A stretch of DNA of 64,000 nucleotides, taken from contig DYKB01000033.1 in assembly GCA_020722815.1 (NCBI GenBank), forward strand, positions 1 through 64,000. Reading direction: 5' to 3'. Every line of letters starts with the position of its first letter. The stretch's first letter is position 1. The notes below the pieces were generated by a model. That model was not told where the DNA came from. It searched no databases and was given only the letters and a program-made list of their open reading frames with translations. The translations under genes were made by a program, and so were the position numbers. The stretch comes from Caldithrix sp. (GTDB taxonomy: Bacteria > Zhuqueibacterota > Zhuqueibacteria > Thermofontimicrobiales > Sulfurfontimicrobiaceae). Of the stretch, positions 36,676 to 46,478 are shown one piece after another.

Positions 36676-39600
36676 ATGCGCACCAGAAAATCAATTCTTT
36701 TACTTGTTTTATTATTAATTTTTTTGACGTGTGCCTTCTATTATGGGTGGCAATTTTTTCAGGCAAATGAGAAAATTCAAGCCTATATTGTAGATACCAT
36801 CCGCCCCCTCATCCAAAATAAATTTACCATCAAATCATTAAGACTCGCATTAGGTGCCGTTCATCTAAAGCACGTGACGATCGATTTTGATCAGTATAAA
36901 GTCGAAATTGATGATATTCGGCTTGGTTATCAATTTTCCAATTTTATCAAGTATGGATTCAGTCCCGAACATCTGGCCAATGATATCCTGTTATCCCATC
37001 CTGTCTTGACGATTCGAAATGACGCAACTTTATTAAAGTTTTTTCAGGATTCATCATTCCATCAGTCACCGGATTCAATCGGGATGTTAAAAACAACGAG
37101 CGAACCAATCAGTCTCATCCAGCGAATGACCATCTCCAACGGTGTCATCCAGCTTCAAGATAGTCTGGACCAGACGATTATCATCGCGAATGACTTGCGT
37201 GGATGGGTAAATTCTGCCAACCTAAATCCGGCCGTTGGTTGGGTCGAAGGGAAGTTATTTTCTGAATCCGAAAAAAATTTTTCAATTAAAACCAATTTAA
37301 ATCTTTTAAATGGTCATATTTACCAACTTGAGGTAGATTTAAACAAAATTAATGTTGGTAACATTCCCGATTATTTTCTTCCGGAAGATTTAATATTGAG
37401 GGATGGAATCCTGAGTGGTGGTTTTATTTTGAATCAAAATAAAACCATTGCGCTTACCGGGAGTGTCGACATCGAAAATGGTCAATGGGAAAAATTAAAC
37501 TCGCCGTTCCTGTTTGAAGAAGTGACCGCCCATATCGAATTTAACCAGGACAGCATCAGCATCTCCCGGCTTTCGCAGAAACTTGGTGAAGGTCACATTC
37601 AAATTTCAGGACAAATAAAGAATCCGACAGCGCCGGACCTGAATCTGACTGCGATTGGCGAGCAGGTCGAATTAAGTATTTTAAATGAAATCTTTTCTTT
37701 AAAGGATGCAATGAAACTTTCCGGCAAAAGTAACTTCCAAATTAAAATCGCCGGACTACTTTCTCAATTTACACTGGCTGGTTTTCTAAACGCTGACTTA
37801 TTTAAAATCTATCAATTTTCTGGTAAAAATCTCAAATCACAATTCGAGTTTCGGGATTCTACACTCACTATTACAGAATTAAAAGGTGAAATTGCGGCCA
37901 GTGAGATTTATGGCGTTGGCAATGTTTCTTTTTCGAAAATTCATCCGATGCTAAAGGCCGATTTTCACAGTAATGGGGACCTCAGCCATTTATTACAATC
38001 CCAGCCTTTGACCGGGCTGATTAGCGGAAATTATACATCGGAAATAAAAATTGATGGCACGATTTCAGAACCAGACGCCCAGGTGCGTCTGTCTATCAAT
38101 CTCATAAATCAACAAAAACCTTATTTTCTTAAAAATGAGTTTAATTATCAAAATGGAACTTTAAAGTTAATCCGGAACACAACCAGTGATTCCCAATTTA
38201 CGATGGAAGGTGAAATTCGGAATGTCCTGCAGCAGCCAGAATTAAATCTACAAATAAACAATTTTCACCAATTCTTATCATGGCTCTACCCGGAAAAAAA
38301 ATCCCGCTTCGAAAACAAACGAATGAATCTGATACTAAAAAGTAATTTCACGCGTTCGACATTATTTATGGAACTTTTTCGAAAAGATGATACAAAACTT
38401 TTTAATTTACTGGCCTCAAGTACACAACGTGATTCCATTACCTATATCTCTGGAGAGCTTTTCATCAATCCTTCACGACCTTTCCGCTTAAGTTCTCATT
38501 TTTTTATGAAGAGGACACCGGATCAATTCATCCTGGAAACATTTGAATTGGGAAATTTCGCTAAAATAGCAGGTTCATATCACTTTAAGACCGATGAGAT
38601 GACTGGAAATCTGGAAATTAAAGAAGCCCCGCTCTCGGATTTATCCAGTATTTTTAATCCGGCAAATTATGCCAAATTGCAGGGTAAAGTCAATGGAAAA
38701 GTCCAAATTTCAGGACACCGTTCGCAGCCATTTATGAACGGCAACCTGGAAGTGAAGAATGGAACCTTTAACAAAGTTGGAACGTATGAAGGAACGATTT
38801 CGTTTAATTTGGAGAACGATGTGTTCTTTCTCAGTGATCTATTGGTTCAAAAAGATTTTAAATCTTTGTTGCAGGCGCGTGGCTATTATAATCATCAGAC
38901 TGATGGAATTTCCTTTTATATCAACAGTCCAGGATTCGAATTAAAAGATTTACTGCAAGCTACGGGAATTGCACCCGGCTGGTTTTCCGGTAAATGTATC
39001 CTTGATCTGCAACTTAGCAACCGGCTTCACGAACCCATTATGCGCGGCAAAATGAATCTGAGTGATGGTAAAATTTATCGTTTCCATTACGATTCCTTGC
39101 GGTGTGATTTTGGAGAAACCGGACGTATTGAAAAATCTCCCCATACCGGGGTGATTGAGGTCAATCGTTTGCATTTGATTCGAAAAAATGTATTTAATAT
39201 CTTTGGAAAGGGATTCTTTCCGCTATCAAACCAGCAAGAAATGAACTTTTCCCTGAATGGAAAAGGCAATTTTTTGGATATTTTGCCCGAATTAACCAGC
39301 TTTTTCAAAAAAACAACGAGTGAAGGTCAATTAAAGGTAAAAATTGGCGGCAACTATAAAGCTGTAAAATTTACTGAGGCCGAACTCATCCTACGGGAAG
39401 GCCTTCTGGATGTCGAGTCGGTCTTTCCGAAGATAACGGATATTGATCTCCAGGTGCATTTGCACCCGGAAAACAATTTTCTGGAACTTGTAAATTTATC
39501 AGGCAGGGTGCGGGGAGAATTGTTACAATTCTCCAACATGGAATCGGTTAAACTGGCTGATCATCGACCGCTGACGCCTTTTTTCCTGGAAGAGCTGGAC

Positions 39601-40776
39601 CTCAACTTCGGCACGCTGATTATCACGACGGGAAGCAAAGGCATACCTTTGAATATTCCGGGGGCGATGGAAGCGGGTGATTTAGGGTGGTTTGAATTTA
39701 CCGGTGCGAGACCGGATGAGGAATTTTACTTTACCGGCCCATTTGAACATCCCTATGCACGCGGACAGATAAAATTTCGAAATGTCAATTTCACGTATCC
39801 CTTTTTAGAGTCAGAAATCGATACTGAGTCCGTGGTAACCCAGGTGTTAGAAAGTATGTATTGGGATGTTGATGCCGTAACCGTAAAAGATACCCGCTAT
39901 ATCCGGAAAATTTTCAGTGGGCCGGACGCTGTTTTTGTTAATCTCATTTTAAATAATGATCAAAAACTACATTTTCAAGGTTCTGTACACGATGAAAGTC
40001 TTCGGCTCGAAGGCACTATTGAAGCCACCCGAGGAAATGTCGAATATCTTGATTTTAATTTTAAAATGCATGACGGCGGCGTCCAATTTGATCGCAATTC
40101 AATTTTTCCGTATGTACATGGAAAAGCACGAACAACACTGATCGATACCCTTGGTTTTTCAAACGATTTCTGGTTGACACTATACTTAATTGATCCCGTA
40201 ACCGGTGAAAAACGAGAGCGGGGCCGATGGGATGAACCCAATCTCTATTTTGAACTGACATCCAGTAAATCCAACCTGGGTAATACCAGTGGTGAGATCT
40301 TAGAGCATCTTGGCTATTCTGTCAAAAATTTTAAATCCCTGATGCCGGATATAATCGGAATCGGCGCGGATAATCTGATATTAAATCCAATCATCCGTCC
40401 TTTCGAACGCAAAATAGAACGTTTTTTCGGGTTGGATTTTGTACAATTCCGTTCCCGATTTGCCAGAAATCTTTTAGAGCGACAATTTAGTCATAATCCA
40501 TTACATGATGATTCACGCTATGCTCTGTTACGAAATACACGCTTGTCAGTCGGAAAATACCTGGCGAATCAGTGGTTTTTTCTCTATACCGGCGAATTAG
40601 AAAGCTCAATTCGCTATCGGCCCAGTTTACCGACGCTCGGTTTACGACATACATTTGGTTTGGAATATCAAATTTCTCCAAATCTATTTTTTGAAATGGA
40701 ATATGACTATAATAGCCTGCTATTAAAAAATAAAGTGGATAAAAAATTTCTGTTACGTCATTCATTTCCATTTTAA
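36676..40776 (+). CDS. tamB: TamB-like translocation and assembly protein (AsmA/DUF490 type)
   Basis: 1366 residues. One N-terminal membrane helix (residues about 5-24) anchors it in the inner membrane. Long stretches of repeating beta strands (DLSGxIKNPxx-like units) form the AsmA/TamB rope. The C-terminal ~350 residues match the TamB DUF490 domain (DEESLRLEGTIEATRG-like, GNTSGEILEHLGYS). TamB-type proteins bridge the periplasm and help move phospholipids or assemble outer-membrane proteins. It is followed by bamA on the same strand across a gap holding a MITE-like element, a pairing seen in many Gram-negatives. The large size and pairing make the call firm. Confidence 0.9.
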   Translation: MRTRKSILLLVLLLIFLTCAFYYGWQFFQANEKIQAYIVDTIRPLIQNKFTIKSLRLALGAVHLKHVTIDFDQYKVEIDDIRLGYQFSNFIKYGFSPEHLANDILLSHPVLTIRNDATLLKFFQDSSFHQSPDSIGMLKTTSEPISLIQRMTISNGVIQLQDSLDQTIIIANDLRGWVNSANLNPAVGWVEGKLFSESEKNFSIKTNLNLLNGHIYQLEVDLNKINVGNIPDYFLPEDLILRDGILSGGFILNQNKTIALTGSVDIENGQWEKLNSPFLFEEVTAHIEFNQDSISISRLSQKLGEGHIQISGQIKNPTAPDLNLTAIGEQVELSILNEIFSLKDAMKLSGKSNFQIKIAGLLSQFTLAGFLNADLFKIYQFSGKNLKSQFEFRDSTLTITELKGEIAASEIYGVGNVSFSKIHPMLKADFHSNGDLSHLLQSQPLTGLISGNYTSEIKIDGTISEPDAQVRLSINLINQQKPYFLKNEFNYQNGTLKLIRNTTSDSQFTMEGEIRNVLQQPELNLQINNFHQFLSWLYPEKKSRFENKRMNLILKSNFTRSTLFMELFRKDDTKLFNLLASSTQRDSITYISGELFINPSRPFRLSSHFFMKRTPDQFILETFELGNFAKIAGSYHFKTDEMTGNLEIKEAPLSDLSSIFNPANYAKLQGKVNGKVQISGHRSQPFMNGNLEVKNGTFNKVGTYEGTISFNLENDVFFLSDLLVQKDFKSLLQARGYYNHQTDGISFYINSPGFELKDLLQATGIAPGWFSGKCILDLQLSNRLHEPIMRGKMNLSDGKIYRFHYDSLRCDFGETGRIEKSPHTGVIEVNRLHLIRKNVFNIFGKGFFPLSNQQEMNFSLNGKGNFLDILPELTSFFKKTTSEGQLKVKIGGNYKAVKFTEAELILREGLLDVESVFPKITDIDLQVHLHPENNFLELVNLSGRVRGELLQFSNMESVKLADHRPLTPFFLEELDLNFGTLIITTGSKGIPLNIPGAMEAGDLGWFEFTGARPDEEFYFTGPFEHPYARGQIKFRNVNFTYPFLESEIDTESVVTQVLESMYWDVDAVTVKDTRYIRKIFSGPDAVFVNLILNNDQKLHFQGSVHDESLRLEGTIEATRGNVEYLDFNFKMHDGGVQFDRNSIFPYVHGKARTTLIDTLGFSNDFWLTLYLIDPVTGEKRERGRWDEPNLYFELTSSKSNLGNTSGEILEHLGYSVKNFKSLMPDIIGIGADNLILNPIIRPFERKIERFFGLDFVQFRSRFARNLLERQFSHNPLHDDSRYALLRNTRLSVGKYLANQWFFLYTGELESSIRYRPSLPTLGLRHTFGLEYQISPNLFFEMEYDYNSLLLKNKVDKKFLLRHSFPF

Positions 40777-40881
40777 TGAACCATGCCTGAGAAATTTATG
40801 AATAGATAGTTAAAGAGAGTATTTTTAAAACGATTCTTTTTAAAAATTAATAATTTTCGTATCAAATTGCAGGCTAAAACT

Positions 40882-41131
40882 CTATAACTTTCGGCAAGCA
40901 CAAGAAAATGGCTTCCATTTCTAAAGAATAGAGTGACAGGTCATGCCCGAATGCTTTTATCGGGCATTCAATATTTCCTTGAAGCTGGATTTCCGTCAAA
41001 CTTGTACTCGAATATTTTTGCCGAGTAAACAGGCGGAAATGACTGTGGTCAGTACTAAAATCTTTTGGTACTTAATGCATTAATTTTATTAATCTTAAGC
41101 CATAATCCATAAAGTGTGCCGAACACTATTG
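40882..41131. mobile_element. MITE-like intergenic element, copy B
   Basis: Homologous over about 250 bp with 22899-23155. The right end GTGTGCCGAACACTATTG is the exact inverse of the left end of copy A, while its own left end is degraded. It contains the hairpin ATGCCCGA...TCGGGCAT. It fills much of the 597-bp gap before bamA; the remainder (41132-41373) has a CCTTAA-AGCGGA-TTAAGG hairpin (41243-41260) and no gene. Confidence 0.75.
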
Positions 41132-41373
41132 AAATTCAACATTTATCTCATTAAGAATGGGATTAAACTGGAAAAAATAAGAAACTGATAATTCGAGTCT
41201 ATCCGAAAAACGATTCTGCTGTTTTATTTAGGGTGTTACGAGCCTTAAAGCGGATTAAGGTATTTAAGGACAGACATTCATCGATATTCTTTTCAGACTT
41301 ACGGCTCGATTTTTTACTTTACAAGAGTAAAAAAATTTTGTATCTTCATTATTCGTTTGGGAGGCTGATTTAA

Positions 41374-43710
41374 ATGCTAACGATTAACAAAATAAAGCCT
41401 TATACCTTTGTACTGGCTCTTGGTTTATTTCTTATATTCCTTTTTACAAATGCTTTTAGTCAAACAGGTGAAAAATTTCGTATCCTCGGGATCAATATTT
41501 CCGGTTCGGAACGGCAGGATATTATCCGAACCAGCGGTTTACAAAGCGGAAAAGAAATCACCCCGGATGACATTCAAAATGCAATAAAACGATTATGGAG
41601 TCGACAACTTTTTTCAAATATCAAGATTATCGTCGAAAAGAGCACTTACGACGGTGTTTTTCTATTAATTGAAGTTGAAGAATATCCGCGATTGGTGAAT
41701 GAGGAATTTCTAAAATTTAATGGAAATAAAAAAATTAAAGCTAAAGAATTAAAGAAAGAAATAGATCTGGAAGCGGGTGAAGTCTTAAGTGATTGGACTA
41801 TTAATCGTGCCAAACAAAAGATTATTAAGCTTTATCGGGATAAAGGCTACTTGATGGCCACTGTCAGTCCAGAAACATTTAAATCCAGCACTGAAGAGAA
41901 TCGCGTTATTTTGCAATTCAATATTAAGGAAGCCAATAAGGTTCAGGTCAAAAAAATATTATTTAGTGGGAATAAGGCGTTTCCAGATGGTAAGCTGCGG
42001 AAACAGATGAAAGAGATTAAAGAGGATCGTTTCTGGCGGAGTGCCGACTTCGATGAGGAAAAGTTTGAAGACGACAAGTTAAAAATTCTAGAGTTTTATC
42101 GGAACAATGGTTACCGTGACGCGGAAATTATTGGGGATTCGATCCGATATGATGATGAAAATAAGGACATGTTTATTGAAATTACGGTCAATGAAGGGAA
42201 ATTATATCACTTTGGCAAAATTACCTGGGAAGGAAATACCGTTTTTTCCACTGAAGAATTAGCGTCAAAACTGGAATTTAAAACGGGCGATATTTACAGC
42301 CATGAAAAGCTGGTGAAAGCACAACAAGAGCGAGTGGGAAGTTTGTATTATGATAATGGTTACATCTTTTCGACGATCCCCTGGAAAGAAAAGCCCGTTG
42401 GTCAGGATACTATCGACATTCACTGGTTTATATCAGAAGGCAAACCGGCACGTGTCGGTGCCATCGAAATAACCGGTAACACCAATACCAAAGAAAAAGT
42501 GATTCGACGTGAGTTAAAAATACATCCCGGCGATATCTTCAGTAAAGAATTGGTCCAGCGGAGTCAACGTGAAGTCTATATTCTGAACTATTTTAGTGAC
42601 GTTCAAATAGAACCCATTCCGGCGCAAACGGGTGATGAAATTAATCTCAAATTTTCTGTCAAAGAAAAATCAACCCAAACCGCCCACATGTCTGCTGGCT
42701 ATAGCGAACGCGATAAGATGATCGGAAATGTGGGGGTGTCCATGAACAATTTATTTGGTAATGGGCAGCATTTAAGTTTTGACTGGAATTTTGGCCGTTA
42801 CTATCGATCGTTCCAGATAAGCTTCACCGAACCCTGGCTGCTTGATACGCCAACGCTGGGCGGATTTAGTTTCTATGACACAAAACGTGAAAATGCCTAC
42901 TGGCAGCCTTTTAAAGAAAATAGTCGGGGTGGTACTTTCCGCGTGGGACGTCGTTTCCGCTGGCCAGATAATTATTTCCGGGGCGACTGGATTTATCGAC
43001 TTGATCGAACCGAGTATTCGGATTTTGATGACTGGTACCGGGAAAGTTACCCCTATGGTATCGTGTCACAAAAGTGGCCATTAACTGTCAGTAGTGTCAC
43101 TCAAATTATTTCTCGAAACAGCTTTGATATGCCGGAATTTCCCACGCAAGGTTCAGAATTTTCTTTCTCTGCTGAATTGGCTGGAGGCCCCCTGGGTGGT
43201 AGCGCCGATTATCATAAATATATTTTAGAAGCCAAATGGTTTACCCCCATCTGGTGGAAATTTGTCCTGTATTCAAATGTTATGACAGGATTGATTGCCG
43301 GACTCAAACCAGGTAATATCGTCCCTACGTATGAAATGTTCTACATGGGAGGTGATGGTCTGACACGCGCAATTCCATTACGTGGCTATGAGGATCCGTA
43401 CGCTGGAAGTTGGGTACGGGAAATTGGGGGGCGAACCGCTTTAAAATACTCGACTGAATTTCGTGTCCAGATTATTCCCAATCCAACCATGTATGGTCTC
43501 ATTTTCGCAGAAGCCGGAAATACCTGGTCCAATCTGAAAGAAACTGATCCAATGAATTTACGCCGTTCAATTGGGGTTGGTGCTCGTCTTTTCATGCCCA
43601 TGATTGGGATTATCGGCTTCGATTATGCTTATGGATTCGACTATTATGACTCATTTGGCAGACGCTCTGGGAAATGGGTGCCCCATTTCGTTTTTGGCCG
43701 TGGTTTTTAA
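41374..43710 (+). CDS. bamA: Outer-membrane protein assembly factor BamA
   Basis: 778 residues with GGGAGG upstream and a signal peptide (LALGLFLIFLFTNAFSQ). About five POTRA domains fill residues 30-430 (ILGINISGSERQDIIRTSGL, VKKILFSGNKAFPDGKLRK, VGAIEITGNTNTKEKVIRREL). The D15/surface-antigen barrel follows, with the RGYEDPY loop region characteristic of Omp85 proteins and a C-terminal Phe (FGRGF). It folds and inserts outer-membrane barrels, receiving clients from Skp-type chaperones encoded just downstream. It is essential in all known Gram-negatives. Confidence 0.96.
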   Translation: MLTINKIKPYTFVLALGLFLIFLFTNAFSQTGEKFRILGINISGSERQDIIRTSGLQSGKEITPDDIQNAIKRLWSRQLFSNIKIIVEKSTYDGVFLLIEVEEYPRLVNEEFLKFNGNKKIKAKELKKEIDLEAGEVLSDWTINRAKQKIIKLYRDKGYLMATVSPETFKSSTEENRVILQFNIKEANKVQVKKILFSGNKAFPDGKLRKQMKEIKEDRFWRSADFDEEKFEDDKLKILEFYRNNGYRDAEIIGDSIRYDDENKDMFIEITVNEGKLYHFGKITWEGNTVFSTEELASKLEFKTGDIYSHEKLVKAQQERVGSLYYDNGYIFSTIPWKEKPVGQDTIDIHWFISEGKPARVGAIEITGNTNTKEKVIRRELKIHPGDIFSKELVQRSQREVYILNYFSDVQIEPIPAQTGDEINLKFSVKEKSTQTAHMSAGYSERDKMIGNVGVSMNNLFGNGQHLSFDWNFGRYYRSFQISFTEPWLLDTPTLGGFSFYDTKRENAYWQPFKENSRGGTFRVGRRFRWPDNYFRGDWIYRLDRTEYSDFDDWYRESYPYGIVSQKWPLTVSSVTQIISRNSFDMPEFPTQGSEFSFSAELAGGPLGGSADYHKYILEAKWFTPIWWKFVLYSNVMTGLIAGLKPGNIVPTYEMFYMGGDGLTRAIPLRGYEDPYAGSWVREIGGRTALKYSTEFRVQIIPNPTMYGLIFAEAGNTWSNLKETDPMNLRRSIGVGARLFMPMIGIIGFDYAYGFDYYDSFGRRSGKWVPHFVFGRGF

Positions 43711-43859
43711 TTTTGAAGTTATCATAAATGAAACAAGTAATGAACGAATTATCCCATTTGAAGGTATAATTCACGAATTTGTTAAAACTGAATTTTCAAA
43801 CTAATTAATACTTAAATCTCAATTTAATTTAAACTATTCCAATTTTGGAGGAGGAAACC

Positions 43860-44411
43860 GTGAACAAACGAAGTTTCTGGCTGCTGAGTGTCTTTATTAT
43901 TTTAATGTTATCCACCAGCTTTTTATTTGCTCAAAACTTAAAAATCGGCTATATAAATTCCGAAAAAATTAAAGCTGAATACACCGAAGCCAAAGATGCG
44001 CAGAAAAAGATACAAGATATTAACGCCAAATGGGAAGAAGAAGCTTTGGCAAAACAAAAAGAAATTGCCGAACTCCAGGAACAGCTAGAAAGTCAGAGCC
44101 TGCTTCTGAGTGAAGAAAAGAAACGGGAAAAATATCAGGAACTTCAGAACCTGGCATTAAAGTTTGAACAATATAAACAACAGAAATGGGGCCAACAGGG
44201 CGAAATTTACCTGAAACGTGAAGAAATCTGGAAACCTGTTGAAGAAAAAATATTTGCAGTTATTAATCAAACAGGCAAGGCCGAAAGTTTCGATTATATT
44301 TTCGATAGTGCCCTCAATGTTTTTCTGTATATCGATTCGAAGATGCCCGATTTGACCACGAAAGTTATTGAAGAATTGAATAAAACCGCCGCTGCACCGG
44401 CCAAGAAGTAA
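43860..44411 (+). CDS. skp: Skp/OmpH-family periplasmic chaperone, paralogue 1
   Basis: About 183 residues. The GTG start at 43860 is chosen because GGAGGAGG (43847-43854) is a few bases upstream; the TTG at 43845 overlaps that site. A signal peptide (LLSVFIILMLSTSFLFAQ) is followed by KIGYINSEKIKAEY and long coiled-coil tentacles (about residues 45-140) rich in Lys/Glu/Gln. Skp trimers hold unfolded barrel proteins for BamA, which is directly upstream. It has a close paralogue right after it and a terminator between the two. Confidence 0.9.
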   Translation: MNKRSFWLLSVFIILMLSTSFLFAQNLKIGYINSEKIKAEYTEAKDAQKKIQDINAKWEEEALAKQKEIAELQEQLESQSLLLSEEKKREKYQELQNLALKFEQYKQQKWGQQGEIYLKREEIWKPVEEKIFAVINQTGKAESFDYIFDSALNVFLYIDSKMPDLTTKVIEELNKTAAAPAKK

Positions 44412-44450
44412 TTTTTTAATAGGGTACACGAAAAGCTAAGGTGTTAAGCT

Positions 44451-44495
44451 CAGACCTTCAAGATTTTTACAAACCTTGAAGGTCTGTTTATTTAT
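44451..44495 (+). terminator. Terminator between the two skp genes
   Basis: CAGACCTTCAAG (44451-44462) pairs with CTTGAAGGTCTG (44475-44486), then TTTATTTATT. It would reduce transcription of the second skp relative to the first. Confidence 0.85.
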
Positions 44496-44536
44496 TCGTC
44501 TAAGATGAAAATCGTCTTTTGCAGGAGGATTTAGCT

Positions 44537-45085
44537 TTGTTTCGCGATAAAATTATACTCGTGATGGCATTTTTTTCTTTTCTAAGTCTGTCAAATACCT
44601 TGCTATGGAGCCAGCGGCCGAAAATCGCTTATATCAATTCAGAAAAAATAAAAGCAGAATACCGCGAAGCACAGGATGCTGATAAAAAATTGCAGGATTA
44701 CAATGCTCAATGGGAAAAAGAAGCCATTGAAAAACAAAAAGAAATCGAAAATTTACAAAAACAGTTAGATTCGCAATCACTCCTCCTGAGCGAAGAAAAA
44801 AAACGCGAAAAATACGATGAACTCGAAAAACTTACACAAGATTTCGAACGGTTCAAGGAACAAAAATGGGGACAGCAGGGAGAAATTTTCCGACGCCAGG
44901 AAGAAATCTGGAAACCCATTTATGATAAAATTTTTGCCGCGATCAATAAAATTGCTGAAGATGATGACTATGATATGATCTTCGATTCTGCAATGAACGT
45001 TTTTTTATATATCGATACAAAACGTCCTGATTTAACGGACCAAATCGTTGAGTTATTAAACAAGGGACTTCTTACGACCAAATGA
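44537..45085 (+). CDS. skp: Skp/OmpH-family periplasmic chaperone, paralogue 2
   Basis: About 182 residues from a TTG start at 44537, chosen because AGGAGG (44523-44528) is eight bases upstream; the TTG at 44519 overlaps it. Signal peptide and coiled-coil architecture match paralogue 1, with shared blocks such as YINSEKIKAEY, SQSLLLSEEKKREKY and QKWGQQGEI. The two arose by tandem duplication and have kept length. Why two are kept is unknown; division of clients between barrels or expression control by the terminator between them are options. Confidence 0.88.
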   Translation: MFRDKIILVMAFFSFLSLSNTLLWSQRPKIAYINSEKIKAEYREAQDADKKLQDYNAQWEKEAIEKQKEIENLQKQLDSQSLLLSEEKKREKYDELEKLTQDFERFKEQKWGQQGEIFRRQEEIWKPIYDKIFAAINKIAEDDDYDMIFDSAMNVFLYIDTKRPDLTDQIVELLNKGLLTTK

Positions 45086-45193
45086 TTCATTACTTCAGGG
45101 AGCTTTGATGAAATTTAAGCACCGATTTTATGGATTTGATTGATTTGAATTTAAAAAATCGGCAAAATCGATGATTATTTTTTTAAAATTAAG

Positions 45194-45323
45194 CAATCTA
45201 CTTTAAAATGCTTCATTTTGTCATGCTGAGCGAAACGAAGTGCAAGGCTATATTTTTCAAAGACTGATGCGATTCTTCGCTTCGCTCAAAATGACAGGAT
45301 TGTACATTTTTCGAGTGGACTCA
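45194..45323. repeat. Palindromic dispersed element, copy 2
   Basis: TGTCATGCTGAGCGAAACGAAG (45219 onward) faces CTTCGCTTCGCTCAAAATGACA (ends 45296), with outer ends CTACTTT (left) and GAGTGGACTCA (right). Same family as 35118-35253. It lies between skp and lpxD and carries no gene. Confidence 0.65.
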
Positions 45324-45368
45324 TGAAATCACCAGAAACTTCTGTATAAAAATGAAACTGATTGAAAA

Positions 45369-46433
45369 ATGATAGAACAAAAAAGTTTAACGCTCAATCA
45401 AATCTGCCAGCTCACCAAGGGAAGATTGTCCGGAGATGGCGAAACAGTGATCAACCGTACGGTTCGACTCGACGAAGCCAAACCTGGTGATATATCCTTT
45501 ATCGCTGCTCCAAAATATGCCAAAAATCTGGAAAACTGTCAGGCAACCGCCTTAATAGTGTATCCGGAGTTTAATGTCCCGCTAACCACCAACCTGATCT
45601 ACGTGGACGATCCGTTCAGTTCCTTTTTCATGGTCGTTCAGGCGATGACCCCGGAGATGGAACCGCTGCAACCCGGCATCCATCCAACCGCCATCATTGG
45701 TGACGGGACAACTTTAGGAAAAAACATCGCAATTGGTCCTTACGTGATTATCGGAAAAAATTGCAAAATTGCCGACAACGTACAAATTTATTCAGGTACC
45801 ACGATTCTTAATCACGTTGATATTGGCGGCAACACGCGAATTTATCAGAATGTTTCCATTCGGGAGGGGTGTGTTATTGGCGAACGCGTTATTTTGCATG
45901 CGGGAGCGGTGATTGGCGCCGATGGATTTGGATTTCGGAATGTCAATGGTAAAATTCAGAAAATTCCGCAACTGGGATATGTTATTATTGAAGATGATGT
46001 TGAAATTGGTGCCAATACCTGTGTCGATCGCGCTATTTTTGGGGCAACACGAATCGGTAAAGGCAGCAAGCTCGACAATTTAATACAGGTCGCTCATAAT
46101 GTAGTGATTGGTGAAAATACAGTCATTGCCGCCCAGACAGGAATCGCTGGTAGCAGTCAGCTCGGTAATGGTGTCGTCATCGCTGGGCAGGTAGGAATCG
46201 CTGATCACATAAAAATAGGCGATTCAGCAATTTTAGCGGCGCAGGCTGGTATCACGAAAGACGTTCCCCCTAAAATCGTTGTCTCCGGATACCCGGCGCG
46301 TGAACATTTTCGGGCCAAACGCGAAGAAGCTGTAATTCGAAAATTGCCCGAATTAGCCAAACTCCTGTCCGAATTAAAGAAAAAAGTTGCTGAGCTTGAA
46401 TCTACTACCATTAAAATTTCATCTAATTTTTAA
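45369..46433 (+). CDS. lpxD: UDP-3-O-acylglucosamine N-acyltransferase
   Basis: 354 residues. An N-terminal uridine-binding region (residues 1-110) is followed by left-handed beta-helix hexapeptide repeats (IGDGTTLGKNIAIGPYVIIG ...) and a C-terminal helix. The catalytic His lies in QVAHNVVIG; GADGFGFRNVNG is a family motif. It adds the second 3-hydroxyacyl chain in lipid A synthesis. It heads the lpxD-lpxC/fabZ-lpxA group, 45 bp before the fusion gene. Confidence 0.96.
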   Translation: MIEQKSLTLNQICQLTKGRLSGDGETVINRTVRLDEAKPGDISFIAAPKYAKNLENCQATALIVYPEFNVPLTTNLIYVDDPFSSFFMVVQAMTPEMEPLQPGIHPTAIIGDGTTLGKNIAIGPYVIIGKNCKIADNVQIYSGTTILNHVDIGGNTRIYQNVSIREGCVIGERVILHAGAVIGADGFGFRNVNGKIQKIPQLGYVIIEDDVEIGANTCVDRAIFGATRIGKGSKLDNLIQVAHNVVIGENTVIAAQTGIAGSSQLGNGVVIAGQVGIADHIKIGDSAILAAQAGITKDVPPKIVVSGYPAREHFRAKREEAVIRKLPELAKLLSELKKKVAELESTTIKISSNF

Positions 46434-46478
46434 TATGTAATCTAGCAGACAGGTACTAGGGAGGAAAAATTAAATAAG

